Origin: Petrolisthes cinctipes
Taxonomy: Eukaryota; Arthropoda; Malacostraca; Decapoda; Porcellanidae
Assembly (NCBI GenBank): GCA_033782935.1
Contig: JAWQEG010000259.1
Coordinates: forward strand, 4,008,001 to 4,072,000
Direction of reading: 5' to 3'
Length of the DNA: 64,000 nucleotides
Positions 47,631 to 61,645 of this stretch are shown here, piece by piece. The notes under the pieces were generated by a model that searched no databases, was not told the origin of the DNA, and saw only the letters and a list, made by a program, of their open reading frames with translations. The position numbers and the translations under genes are program-made. Within the stretch, counting starts at the first letter, position 1. Every line of letters starts with the position of its first letter.

Positions 47631-49938
47631 GTGTTAGAGTATTTTCTAAATACAGGCCAAAAACATACTGAAAATCGATCTTTTAGGTGCCCAAAAGTCG
47701 ATATGTGCATGCATCTTATGTACCCGTTTATATCTCAAATTCTGGCCCTAAACACCCGAAAATTCGATATTTTGGGGTCCCAGAAGCGATCTGTACATGC
47801 CTACTCCGTGTTAGAGTATTTTCAAAATTCAGGCCCAAAACATGCTGAGAATCGGTATTTTAGATGCCCAAAGTCAATATGTACATGTATCTTCTGTACC
47901 CGTTTATATCTCAAATTCAGGCTCAAAACACCCGAAAATTCAATATTTTGGGGTCCCAGAAGCAATCTGTACATGCCTACACAGAGCTAGAATATTTTCA
48001 AAATATAGGTTAAAAACATGCTAAAAATCGATCTTTTAGGTGCCAAAAAGTCGATATCTCAAATTCAGTCCCAAAACACCCGAAAATTCGATATTTAGGG
48101 GTCCCAGAAGCGATCTGTACATGCCTACTCCGTGTTAGAGTATTTTCAAAATACATGCTCAAAACATACTGAAAATCGATCTTTTAGGTGCACAAAAGTC
48201 GATATGTGCATGCATCTTCAGTACCCGTTTATATCTCAAATTCAGGCTCAAAACTCCCGAAAATTCAATATTTTGGGGTCCCAGAAGCAATCTGTACATG
48301 CCTACTCAGTGTTAGAGTATTTTCAAAATACAGGCCCAAAACATGCTGAAAATCGATATTTTAGATGCCCAAAGTCAATATGTGCATGTATCTTCTGTAC
48401 CCGTTTATATCTCAAATTCAGGCTCAAAACACCCGAAAATTCAATATTTTGGGGTCCCAGAAGCAATCTGTACAGTGCTAGAATATTTTCAAAATATAGG
48501 CTAAAAACATGCTAAAAATCGATCTTTTAGGTGCCAAAAAGTCGATATCTCAAATTCAGTCCCAAACACCCGAAAATTCGATATTTAGGGGTCCCAGAAG
48601 CGATCTGTACATGCCTACTCCGTGTTAGAGTATTTTCAAAATACATGCTCAAAACATACTGAAAATCGATCTTTTAGGTGCACAAAAGTCGATATGTGCA
48701 TGCATCTTCAGTACCCGTTTATATCTCAAATTCAGGCTCAAAACACCCGAAAATTCAATATTTTGGGGTCCCAGAAGCAATCTGTACATGCCTACACAGT
48801 GCTAGAATATTTTCAAAATATAGGCTAAAAACATGCTGAAAATCGACATTTTAGGTGCCAAAAAATCGATATCTCAAATTCAGTCCCAAAACACCCGAAA
48901 ATTCGATATTTAGAGGACCCAGAAGGTATCTGTACATGCCTACTCCGTGTTAGAGTATTTTCAAAATACAGGCCAAAAACATACTGAAAATCGATCTTTT
49001 AGGTGCCCAAAAGTCGATATGTGCATGCATCTTCTGTACCCGTTTATATCTCAAATTCTGGCCCTAAACACCCGAAAATTCGATATTTTGGGGTCCCAAA
49101 AGCGATCTGTACATGCCTACTCCGTGTTAGAGTATTTTCAAAATTCAGGCCCAAAACATGCTGAAAATCGATATTTTTGGTGCCCAAAGTCAATATGTGC
49201 ATGTATCTTCTGTACCCGTTTATATCTCAAATTCAGGCTCAAAACACCCGAAAATTCAATATTTTAGGGTCCTAGAAGCAATCTGTACAGTGCTAGAATA
49301 TTTTCAAAATATAGGCTAAAAACATGCAAAAAATCGATCTTTTAGGTGCCAAAAAGTCGATATCACAAATTCAGTCCCAAAACACCCGAAAATTCGATAT
49401 TTAGGGGTCCCAGAAGCGATCTGTACATGCCTACTCCGTGTTAGAGTATTTTCAAAATACATGCTCAAAACATACTGAAAATCGATCTTTTAGGTGCACA
49501 AAAGTCGATATGTGCATGCATCTTCAGTACCCGTTTATATCTCAAATTCAGGCTCAAAACACCCGAAAAATCAATATTTTGGGGTCCCAGAAGCAATCTG
49601 TACATGCCTACTCAGTGTTAGAATATTTTCAAAATACAGGCCCAAAACATGCTAAAAATCGATATTTTAGATGCCCAAAGTCAATATGTGCATGTATCTT
49701 CTGTACCCGTTTATATCTCAAATTCAGGCTCAAAACACCCGAAAATTCAATATTTTGGGGTCCCAGAAGCAATCTGTACATGCCTACACAGTGCTAGAAT
49801 ATTTTCAAAATATAGGCTAAAAACATGCTAAAAATCGACATTTTAGGTGCCAAAAAATCGATATCTCAAATTCAGTCCCAAAACACCCGAAAATTCGATA
49901 TTTAGAGGTCCAAGAAGGTATCTGTACATGCTTACTCC
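47631..49938 (+). repeat. Tandem duplication, copy 2 (2308 bp)
   Basis: Unit lengths are 501, 490, 325, 491 and 501, with the private marks of 45322-47630. Unit 47631 adds tccaagaagg just before it, gcttactcc, tattttctaaatac and gcatcttatgtaccc. These continue into the third partial copy beginning at 49939. Confidence 0.9.
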
Positions 49939-51911
49939 GTGTTAGAGTATTTTCTAAATACAGGCCAAAAACATACTGAAAATCGATCTTTTAGGTGCCC
50001 AAAAGTCGATATGTGCATGCATCTTATGTACCCGTTTATATCTCAAATTCTGGCCCTAAACACCCGAAAATTCGATATTTTGGGGTCCCAGAAGCGATCT
50101 GTACATGCCTATTCCGTGTTAGAGTATTTTCAAAATTCAGGCCCAAAACATGCTGAAAATCGATATTTTTGGTGCCCAAAGTCAATATGTGCATGTATCT
50201 TCTGTACCCGTTTATATCTCAAATTCAGGCTCAAAACACCCGAAAATTCAATATTTTGGGGTCCCAGAAGCAATCTGTACAGTGCTAGAATATTTTCAAA
50301 ATATAGGCTAAAAACATGCTAAAAATCGATCTTTTAGGTGCCAAAAAGTCGATATCACAAATTCAGTCCCAAAACACCCGAAAATTCGATATTTAGGGGT
50401 CCCAGAAGCGATCTGTACATGCCTACTCCGTGTTAGAGTATTTTCAAAATACATGCTCAAAACATACTGAAAATCGATCTTTTAGGTGCACAAAAGTCGA
50501 TATGTGCATGCATCTTCAGTACCCGTTTATATCTCAAATTCAGGCTCAAAACACCCGAAAAATCAATATTTTGGGGTCCCAGAAGCAATCTGTACATGCC
50601 TACTCAGTGTTAGAATATTTTCAAAATACAGGCCCAAAACATGCTGAAAATCGATATTTTAGATGCCCAAAGTCAATATGTGCATGTATCTTCTGTACCC
50701 GTTTATATCTCAAATTCAGGCTCAAAACACCCGAAAATTCAATATTTTGGGGTCCCAGAAGCAATCTGTACATGCCTACTCAGTGCTAGAATATTTTCAA
50801 AATATAGGCTAAAAACATGCTAAAAATCGACATTTTAGGTGCCAAAAAATCGATATCTCAAATTCAGTCCCAAAACACCCGAAAATTCGATATTTAGAGG
50901 TCCAAGAAGGTATCTGTACATGCTTACTCCGTGTTAGAGTATTTTCTAAATACAGGCCAAAAACATACTGAAAATCGATCTTTTAGGTGCCCAAAAGTCG
51001 ATATGTGCATGCGTCTTATGTACCCGTTTATATCTCAAATTCTGGCCCTAAACACCCGAAAATTCGATATTTTGGGGTCCCAGAAGCGATCTGTACATGC
51101 CTACTCCGTGTTAGAGTATTTTCAAAATTCAGGCCCAAAACATGCTGAAAATCGATATTTTTGGTGCCCAAAGTCAATATGTGCATGTATCTTCTGTACC
51201 TGTTTATATCTCAAATTCAGGCTCAAAACACCCGAAAATTCAATATTTTGGGGTCCCAGAAGCAATCTGTACAGTGCTAGAATATTTTCAAAATATAGGC
51301 TAAAAATATGCTAAAATCGATCTTTTAGGTGCCAAAAAGTCGATATCTCAAATTCAGTCCCAAAACACCCGAAAATTCGATATTTAGGGGTCCTAGAAGC
51401 GATCTGTACATGCCTACTCCGTGTTAGAGTATTTTCAAAATACATGCTCAAAACATACTGAAAATCGATCTTTTAGGTGCACAAAAGTCGATATGTGCAT
51501 GCATCTTCAGTACCCGTTTATATCTCAAATTCAGGCTCAAAACACCCGAAAATTCAATATTTTGGGGTCCCAGAAGCAATCTGTACATGCCTACTCAGTG
51601 TTAGAGTATTTTCAAAATACAGGCCCAAAACATGCTGAAAATCGATATTTTAGATGCCCAAAGTCAATATGTGCATGTATCTTCTGTACCCGTTTATATC
51701 TCAAATTCAGGCTCAAAACACCCGAAAATTCAATATTTTGGGGTCCCAGAAGCAATCTGTACAGTGCTAGAATATTTTCAAAATATAGGCTAAAAACATG
51801 CTAAAAATCGACATTTTAGGTGCCAAAAAATCGATATCTCAAATTCAGTCCCAAAACACCCGAAAATTCGATATTTAGAGGTCCCAGAAGTTATCTTTAC
51901 ATGCCTACTCC
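49939..51911 (+). repeat. Partial third copy and 992-bp repeat of I/II units
   Basis: Units are 49939 (491), 50430 (501), 50931 (490) and 51421 (491). 49939 and 50931 both carry tattttctaaatac and cttatgtaccc, and 50430 carries gaaaaatcaatatt like 47130 and 49438. The B monomers are the ordinary B1 type (tttttggtgccc) rather than gagaatcgg, so this block is recombined with other units. 51421 is a type II unit with the 10-bp deletion, which is uncommon. Confidence 0.87.
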
Positions 51912-54900
51912 GTGTTAGAGTATTTTCAAAATACAGGCCAAAAACATACTGAAAATCGATCTTTTAGGTGCCCAAAAGTCGATATGTGCATGCATCTTCT
52001 GTACCCGTTTATATCTCAAATTCTGGCCCTAAACACCCGAAAATTCGATATTTTGGGGTCCCAGAAGCGATCTGTACATGCCTACTCCGTGTTAGAGTAT
52101 TTTCAAAATACAGGCCCAAAACATGCTGAAAATCGATATTTTAGATGCCCAAAGTCAATATGTGCATGTATCTTCTGTACCTGTTTATATCTCAAATTCA
52201 GGCTCAAAACACCCGAAAATTCAATATTTTGGGGTCCCAGAAGCAATCTGTACAGTGCTAGAATATTTTCAAAATATAGGCTAAAAACATGCTAAAAATC
52301 GATCTTTTAGGTGCCAAAAAGTCGATATCTCAAATTCAGTCCCAAAACACCCGAAAATTCGATATTTAGGGGTCCCAGAAGCGATCTGTACATGCCTACT
52401 CCGTGTTAGAGTATTTTCAAAATACATGCTCAAAACATACTGAAAATCGATCTTTTAGGTGCACAAAAGTCGATATGTGCATGCATCTTCAGTACCCGTT
52501 TATATCTCAAATTCAGGCTCAAAACACCCGAATATTCAATATTTTGGGGTCCCAGAAGCAATCTGTACATGCCTACACAGTGCTAGAATATTTTCAAAAT
52601 ATAGGCTAAAAACATGCTGAAAATCGACATTTTAGGTGCCAAAAAATCGATATCTCAAATTCAGTCCCAAAACACCCTAAAATTCGATATTTAGAGGTCC
52701 CAGAAGGTATCTGTACATGCCTACTCCGTGTTAGAGTATTTTCAAAATACAGGCCAAAAAAATACTGAAAATCGATCTTTTAGGTGCCCAAAGTCAATAT
52801 GTGCATGTATCTTCTGTACACGTTTATATCTCAAATTCAGGCTCAAAACACCCGAAAATTCAATATTTTGGGGTCCCAGAAGCAATCTGTACAGTGCTAG
52901 AATATTTTCAAAATATAGGCTAAAAACATGCTAAAAATCGATCTTTTAGGTGCCAAAAAGTCGATATCTCAAATTCAGTCCCAAAACACCCGAAAATTCG
53001 ATATTTAGGGGTCCCAAAAGCGATCTGTACATGCCTACTCCGTGTTAGAGTATTTTCAAAATACATGCTCAAAACATGCTGAAAATCGATCTTTAAGGTG
53101 CACAAAAGTCGATATGTGCATGCATCTTCAGTACCCGTTTATATCTCAAATTCAGGCTCAAAACACTCGAAAATTCAATATTTTGGGGTCCCAGAAGCAA
53201 TCTGTACATGCGTACTCAGTGTTAGAGTATTTTCAAAATACAGGCCAAAAACATGCTGAAAATCAATATTTTAGATGCCCAAAGTCAATATGTGCATGTA
53301 TCTTATGTACCCGTTTATATCTCAAATTCAGGCTCAAAACACCCGAAAATTCAATATTTTGGGGTCCCAGAAGCAATCTGTACATGCCTACACAGTGCTA
53401 GAATATTTTCAAAATATAGGCTAAAAACATGCTAAAAATCGACATTTTAGGTGCAAAAAAATCGATATCTCAAATTCAGTCCCAAAACACCCGAAAATTC
53501 GATATTTAGAGGTCTCAGAAGGTATCTGTACATGCCTACTCCGTGTTAGAGTATTTTCAAAATTCAAGCCAAAAACATACTGAAAATCGATCTTTTAGGT
53601 GCCCAAAAGTCGATATGTGCATGCATCTTCTGTACCCGTTTATATCTCAAATTCTGGCCCTAAACACCCGAAAATTCGATATTTTGGGGTCCCAGAAGCG
53701 ATCTGTACATGCCTACTCCGTGTTAGAGTATTTTCAAAATTCAGGCCCAAAACATGCTGAAAATCGATATTTTAGATGACCAAAGTCAATATGTGCATGT
53801 ATCTTCTGTACCCGTTTATATCTCAAATTCAGGCTCAAAACACCCGAAAATTCAATATTTTGGGGTCCCAGAAGCAATCTGTACATGCCTACTCAGTGCC
53901 AGAATATTTTCAAAATATAGGCTAAAAACATGCTAAAAATCGATCTTTTAGGTGCCAAAAAGTCGATATCTCAAATTCAGTCCCAAACACCCGCAAATTC
54001 GATATTTAGGGGTCCCAGAAGTGATCTGTACATGCCTACTCTGTGTTAGAGTATTTTCAAAATACATGCTCAAATCATACTGAAAATCGATCTTTTAGGT
54101 GCACAAAAGTCGATATGTGCATGCATCTTCAGTACCCGTTTATATCTCAAATTCAGGCTCAAAACACCCGAAAATTCAATATTTTGGGGTCCCAGAAGCA
54201 ATCTGTACATGCCTACTCAGTGTTAGAGTATTTTCAAAATACAGGCCCAAAACATGCTGAAAATCGATATTTTAGATGCCCAAAGTCAATATGTGCATGT
54301 ATCTTCTGTACCCGTTTATATCTCAAATTCAGGCTCAAAACACCCGAAAATTCAATATTTTGGGGTCCCAGAAGCAATCTGTACATGCCTACACAGTGCT
54401 AGAATATTTTCAAAATATAGGCTAAAAACATGCTAAATATCGACATTTTAGGTGCCAAAAAATCGATATCTCAAATTCAGTCCCAAAACACCCGAAAATT
54501 CGATATTTAGAGGTCCCAGAAGGTATCTGTACATGCCTACTCCGTGTTAGAGTATTTTCAAAATACAGGCCAAAAACATACCGAAAATCGATCTTTTAGG
54601 TGCTCAAAAGTCGATATGTGCATGCATCTTCTGTACCCGTTTATATCTCAAATTCTGGCCCTAAACACCCGAAAATTCGATATTTTGGGGTCCCAGAAGC
54701 GATCTGTACTCCGTGTTAGAGTATTTTCAAAATTCAGGCCCAAAACATGCTGAAAATCGATATTTTTGGTGCCGAAAGTCAATATGTGCATGTATCTTCT
54801 GTACCCGTTTATATCTCAAATTCAGGCTCAAAACACCCGTAAATTCAATATTTTGGGGTCCCAGAAGCAATCTGTACAGTGCTAGAATATTTTCAAACTA

Positions 54901-55527
54901 TAGGCTAAAAACATGCTAAAAATCGATCATTTAGGTGCCAAAAAGTCGATATATCAAATTCAGTCCCAAAACACCCGAAAATTCGATATTTAGGGGTCCC
55001 AGAAGCGATCTGTACATGCCTACTCCGTGTTAGAGTATTTTCAAAATACATGCTCAAAACATACTGAAAATCGATCTTTTAGGTGCACAAAAGTCGATAT
55101 GTGCATGCATCTTCAGTACCCGTTTATATCTCAAATTCAGGCTCAAAACACCCGAAAATTCGATTTTTAGGGTCCCAGAAGCGATCTGTACATGCCTACT
55201 CCGTGTTAGAGTATTTTCAAAATACATGCTCAAAACATACTGAAAATCGATCTTTTAGGTGCACAAATGTCGATATGTGCATGCATCTTCAGTTCCCGTT
55301 TATATCTCAAATTCAGGCTCAAAACACCCGAAAATTCAATATTTTGGGGTCCCAGAAGCAATCTGTACATGCCTACACAGTGCTAGAATATTTTCAAAAT
55401 ATAGGCTAAAAACATGCTAAAAATCGACATTTTAGGTGCCAGAAATTCGATATCTCAAATTCAGTCCCAAAACACCCGAAAATTCGATATTTAGAGGTCC
55501 CAGAAGTTATCTTTACATGCCTACTCC
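51912..55527 (+). repeat. Tandem duplication, copy 1 (3616 bp)
   Basis: Unit lengths are 491, 325, 314, 501, 500, 501, 483 and 501. Private marks are gaagttatctttacatg just upstream, cgaatattcaatatt, ccaaaaaaatactg, gtacacgttt, gatctttaaggtgc, catgcgtactc, cttatgtaccc, ttcaagccaaaaac, gatgaccaaag, cagtgccag, cacccgcaaattc, gaagtgatc and cgatttttagggtcc. The 483-bp unit (54544) lost eight bases in gatctgtactccgtg plus the usual ten. Confidence 0.9.
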
Positions 55528-58500
55528 GTGTTAGAGTATTTTCAAAATACAGGCCAAAAACATACTGAAAATCGATCTTTTAGGTGCCCAAAAGTCGATA
55601 TGTGCATGCATCTTCTGTACCCGTTTATATCTCAAATTCTGGCCCTAAACACCCGAAAATTCGATATTTTGGGGTCCCAGAAGCGATCTGTACATGCCTA
55701 CTCCGTGTTAGAGTATTTTCAAAATACAGGCCCAAAACATGCTGAAAATCGATATTTTAGATGCCCAAAGTCAATATGTGCATGTATCTTCTGTACCCGT
55801 TTATATCTCAAATTCAGGCTCAAAACACCCGAAAATTCAATATTTTGGGGTCCCAGAAGCAATCTGTACAGTGCTAGAATATTTTCAAAATATAGGCTAA
55901 AAACATGCTAAAAATCGATCTTTTAGGTGCCAAAAAGTCGATATCTCAAATTCAGTCCCAAAACACCCGAAAATTCGATATTTAGGGGTCCCAGAAGCGA
56001 TCTGTACATGCCTACTCCGTGTTAGAGTATTTTCAAAATACATGCTCAAAACATACTGAAAATCGATCTTTTAGGTGCACAAAAGTCGATATGTGCATGC
56101 ATCTTCAGTACCCGTTTATATCTCAAATTCAGGCTCAAAACACCCGAATATTCAATATTTTGGGGTCCCAGAAGCAATCTGTACATGCCTACACAGTGCT
56201 AGAATATTTTCAAAATATAGGCTAAAAACATGCTGAAAATCGACATTTTAGGTGCCAAAAAATCGATATCTCAAATTCAGTCCCAAAACACCCGAAAATT
56301 CGATATTTAGAGGTCCCAGAAGGTATCTGTACATGCCTACTCCGTGTTAGAGTATTTTCAAAATACAGGCCAAAAAAATACTGAAAATCGATCTTTTAGG
56401 TGCCCAAAGTCAATATGTGCATGTATCTTCTGTACACGTTTATATCTCAAATTCAGGCTCAAAACACCCGAAAATTCAATATTTTGGGGTCCCAGAAGCA
56501 ATCTGTACAGTGCTAGAATATTTTCAAAATATAGGCTAAAAACATGCTAAAAATCGATCTTTTAGGTGCCAAAAAGTCGATATCTCAAATTCAGTCCCAA
56601 AACACCCGAAAATTCGATATTTAGGGGTCCCAAAAGCGATCTGTACATGCCTACTCCGTGTTAGAGTATTTTCAAAATACATGCTCAAAACATGCTGAAA
56701 ATCGATCTTTAAGGTGCACAAAAGTCGATATGTGCATGCATCTTCAGTACCCGTTTATATCTCAAATTCAGGCTCAAAACACTCGAAAATTCAATATTTT
56801 GGGGTCCCAGAAGCAATCTGTACATGCGTACTCAGTGTTAGAGTATTTTCAAAATACAGGCCAAAAACATGCTGAAAATCAATATTTTAGATGCCCAAAG
56901 TCAATATGTGCATGTATCTTATGTACCCGTTTATATCTCAAATTCAGGCTCAAAACACCCGAAAATTCAATATTTTGGGGTCCCAGAAGCAATCTGTACA
57001 TGCCTACACAGTGCTAGAATATTTTCAAAATATAGGCTAAAAACATGCTAAAAATCGACATTTTAGGTGCAAAAAAATCGATATCTCAAATTCAGTCCCA
57101 AAACACCCGAAAATTCGATATTTAGAGGTCTCTGAAGGTATCTGTACATGCCTACTCCGTGTTAGAGTATTTTCAAAATTCAAGCCAAAAACATACTGAA
57201 AATCGATCTTTTAGGTGCCCAAAAGTCGATATGTGCATGCATCTTCTGTACCCGTTTATATCTCAAATTCTGGCCCTAAAAACCCGAAAATTCGATATTT
57301 TGGGGTCCCAGAAGCGATCTGTACATGCCTACTCCGTGTTAGAGTATTTTCAAAATTCAGGCCCAAAACATGCTGAAAATCGATATTTTAGATGACCAAA
57401 GTCAATATGTGCATGTATCTTCTGTACCCGTTTATATCTCAAATTCAGGCTCAAAACACCCGAAAATTCAATATTTTGGGGTCCCAGAAGCAATCTGTAC
57501 ATGCCTACTCAGTGCCAGAATATTTTCAAAATATAGGCTAAAAACATGCTAAAAATCGATCTTTTAGGTGCCAAAAAGTCGATATCTCAAATTCAGTCCC
57601 AAACACCCGCAAATTCGATATTTAGGGGTCCCAGAAGTGATCTGTACATGCCTACTCTGTGTTAGAGTATTTTCAAAATACATGCTAAAATCATACAGAA
57701 AATCGATCTTTTAGGTGCACAAAAGTCGATATGTGCATGCATCTTCAGTACCCGTTTATATCTCAAATTCAGGCTCAAAACACCCGAAAATTCAATATTT
57801 TGGGGTCCCAGAAGCAATCTGTACATGCCTACTCAGTGTTAGAGTATTTTCAAAATACAGGCCCAAAACATGCTGAAAATCGATATTTTAGATGCCCAAA
57901 GTCAATATGTGCATGTATCTTCTGTACCCGTTTATATCTCAAATTCAGGCTCAAAACACCCGAAAATTCAATATTTTGGGGTCCCAGAAGCAATCTGTAC
58001 ATGCCTACACAGTGCTAGAATATTTTCAAAATATAGGCTAAAAACATGCTAAATATCGACATTTTAGGTGCCAAAAAATCGATATCTCAAATTCAGTCCC
58101 AAAACACCCGAAAATTCGATATTTAGAGGTCCCAGAAGGTATCTGTACATGCCTACTCCGTGTTAGAGTATTTTCAAAATACAGGCCAAAAACATACTGA
58201 AAATCGATCTTTTAGGTGCACAAAAGTCGATATGTGCATGCATCTTCTGTACCCGTTTATATCTCAAATTCTGGCCCTAAACACCCGAAAATTCGATATT
58301 TTGGGGTCCCAGAAGCGATCTGTACATGCCTACTCCGTGTTAGAGTATTTTCAAAATTCAGGCCCAAAACATGCTGAAAATCGATATTTTTGGTGCCGAA
58401 AGTCAATATGTGCATGTATCTTCTGTACCCGTTTATATCTCAAATTCAGGCTCAAAACACCCGAAAATTCAATATTTTGGGGTCCCAGAAGCAATCTGTA

Positions 58501-59652
58501 CATGCCTACACAGTGCTAGAATATTTTCAAAATATAGGCTAAAAACATGCTAAATATCGACATTTTAGGTGCCAAAAAATCGATATCTCAAATTCAGTCC
58601 CAAAACACCCGAAAATTCGATATTTAGAGGTCCCAGAAGGTATCTGTACATGCCTACTCCGTGTTAGAGTATTTTCAAAATACAGGCCAAAAACATACTG
58701 AAAATCGATCTTTTAGGTGCCCAAAAGTCGATATGTGCATGCATCTTCTGTACTCGTTTATATCTCAAATTCTGGCCCTAAACACCCGAAAATTCGATAT
58801 TTTGGGGTCCCAGAAGCGATCTGTACATGCCTACTCTGTGTTAGAGTATTTTCAAAATTCAGGCCCAAAACATGCTGAAAATCGATATTTTTGGTGCCGA
58901 AAGTCAATATGTGCATGTATCTTCTGTACCCGTTTATATCTCAAATTCAGGCTCAAAACACCCGTAAATTCAATATTTTGGGGTCCCAGAAGCAATCTGT
59001 ACAGTGCTAGAATATTTTCAAAATATAGGCTAAAAACATGCTAAAAATCGATCTTTTAGGTGCCAAAAAGTCGATATATCAAATTCAGTCCCAAAACACC
59101 CGAAAATTCGATATTTAGGGGTCACAGAAGCGATCTGTACATGCCTACTCCGTGTTAGAGTATTTTCAAAATACATGCTCAAAACATACTGAAAATCGAT
59201 CTTTTAGGTGCACAAAAGTCGATATGTGCATGCATCTTCAGTACCCGTTTATATCTCAAATTCAGGCTCAAAACACCCGAAAATTCGATTTTTAGGGTCC
59301 CAGAAGCGATCTGTACATGCCTACTCCGTGTTAGAGTATTTTCAAAATACATGCTCAAAACATACTGAAAATCGATCTTTTAGGTGCACAAATGTCGATA
59401 TGTGCATGCATCTTCAGTTCCCGTTTATATCTCAAATTCAGGCTCAAAACACCCGAAAATTCAATATTTTGGGGTCCCAGAAGCAATCTGTACATGCCTA
59501 CACAGTGCTAGAATATTTTCAAAATATAGGCTAAAAACATGCTAAAAATCGACATTTTAGGTGCCAAAAAATCGATATCTCAAATTCAGTCCCAAAACAC
59601 CCGAAAATTCGATATTTAGAGGTCCCAGAAGGTATCTTTACATGCCTACTCC
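55528..59652 (+). repeat. Tandem duplication, copy 2 (4125 bp)
   Basis: Unit lengths are 491, 325, 314, 501, 500, 501, 501, 491 and 501, the series of 51912-55527 with one extra 501-bp unit (58160-58660). The last type I unit does not have the 8-bp loss. 3616+501+8 equals 4125 exactly. The extra unit carries tggtgccgaaag and gctaaatatcgac like its neighbours, so it arose by local unit duplication. Confidence 0.9.
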
Positions 59653-61645
59653 GTGTTAGAGTATTTTCAAAATACAGGCCAAAAACATACTGAAAATCGA
59701 TCTTTTAGGTGCCCAAAAGTCGATATGTGCATGCATCTTCTGTACCCGTTTATATCTCAAATTCTGGCCCTAAACACCCGAAAATTCGATATTTTGGGGT
59801 CCCAGAAGCGATCTGTACATGCCTACTCCGTGTTAGAGTATTTTCAAAATACAGGCCCAAAACATGCTGAAAATCGATATTTTAGATGCCCAAAGTCAAT
59901 ATGTGCATGTATCTTCTGTACCCGTTTATATCTCAAATTCAGGCTCAAAACACCCGAAAATTCAATATTTTGGGGTCCCAGAAGCAATCTGTACAGTGCT
60001 AGAATATTTTCAAAATATAGGCTAAAATCATGCTAAAAATCGATCTTTTAGGTGCCAAAAAGTCGATATCTCAAATTCAGTCCCAAAACACCCGAAAATT
60101 CGATATTTAGAGGTCTCAGAAGGTATCTGTACATGCCTACTCCGTGTTAGAGTATTTTCAAAATTCAGGCCCAAAACATTCTGAAAATCGATATTTTTGG
60201 TGCCCAAAGTCAGTATGTGCATGTATCTTCTGTACCCGTTTATATCTCAAATTAAGGTCTCAAAACACCCGAAAATTCAATATTTTGGGGTCCCAAAAGC
60301 AATCTGTACATGCCTACTCAGTGTTAGAGTATTTTCAAACTACAGGCCCAAAACATGCTGAAAATCGATATTTTAGATGCCCAAAGTAAATATGTGCATG
60401 TATCTTCTGTGCCCGTTTATATCTCAAATTCAGGCTCAAAACACCCAAAAATTCAATATTTTGGGGTCCCAGAAGCAATCTGTACATGCCTACACAGTGC
60501 TAGAATATTTTCAAAATATAGGCTAAAAACATGTTAAAAATCGACATTTTAGGTGCCAAAAAATCGATATCTCAAATTTAGTCCCAAAACACCCGAAAAT
60601 TCGATATTTAGAGGTCCCAGAAGGTATCTGTACATGCCTACTCCGTGTTAGAGTATTTTCAAAATACAGGCCAAAAACATACTGAAAATCGATCATTTAG
60701 GTGCCCAAAAGTCGATATGTGCATGCATCTTCTGTACCCGTTTATATCTCAAATTCTGGCCCTAAACACCCGAAAATTCGATATTTTGGGGTCCCAGAAG
60801 CGATCTGTACATGCCTACTCCGTGTTAGAGTATTTTCAAAATACAGGCCCAAAACATGCTGAAAATCGATATTTTAGATGCCCAAAGTCAATATGTGCAT
60901 GTATCTTCTGTACCCGTTTATATCTCAAATTCAGGCTCAAAACACCCGAAAATTCAATATTTTGGGGTCCCAGAAGCAATCTGTACATGCCTACACAGTG
61001 CTAGAATATTTTCAAAATATAGGCTAAAAACATGCTAAAAATCGACATTTTAGGTGCCAAAAAATCGATATCTCAAATTTAGTCCCAAAACACCCGAAAA
61101 TTCGATATTTAGAGGTCCAAGAAGGTATCTGTACATGCCTACTCCGTGTTAGAGTATTTTCAAAATACAGGCCAAAAACATACTGAAAATCGATCATTTA
61201 GGTGCCCAAAAGTCGATATGTGCATGCATCTTCTGTACCCGTTTATATCTCAAATTCTGGCCCTAAACACCCGAAAATTCGATATTTTGGGGTCCCAGAA
61301 GCGATCTGTACATGTCTACTCCGTGTTAGAGTATTTTCAAAATACAGGCCCAAAACATGCTGAAAATCGATATTTTAGATGCCCAAAGTCAATATGTGCA
61401 TGTATCTTCTGTACCCGTTTATATCTCAAATTCATGCTCAAAACACCCGAAAATTCAATATTTTGGGGTCCCAGAAGCAATCTGTACATGCCTACTCAGT
61501 GCCAGAATATTTTCAAAATATAGGCTAAAAACATGCTAAAAATCGATCTTTTAGGTGCCAAAAAGTCGATATCTCAAATTCAGTCCCAAACACCCGCAAA
61601 TTCGATATTTAGGGGTCCCAGAAGTGATCTGTACATGCCTACTCT
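59653..61645 (+). repeat. Regular tract with a locally duplicated 501-bp unit
   Basis: Units start at 59653 (491), 60144 (501), 60645 (501) and 61146 (500). 60144 is two B-type monomers (the first 177 bp, with attaaggtctcaaaac) and C2. 60645 and 61146 share gatcatttagg, a B2-type B after A1, and aaatttagtccc upstream, showing a recent single-unit duplication. Confidence 0.88.
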
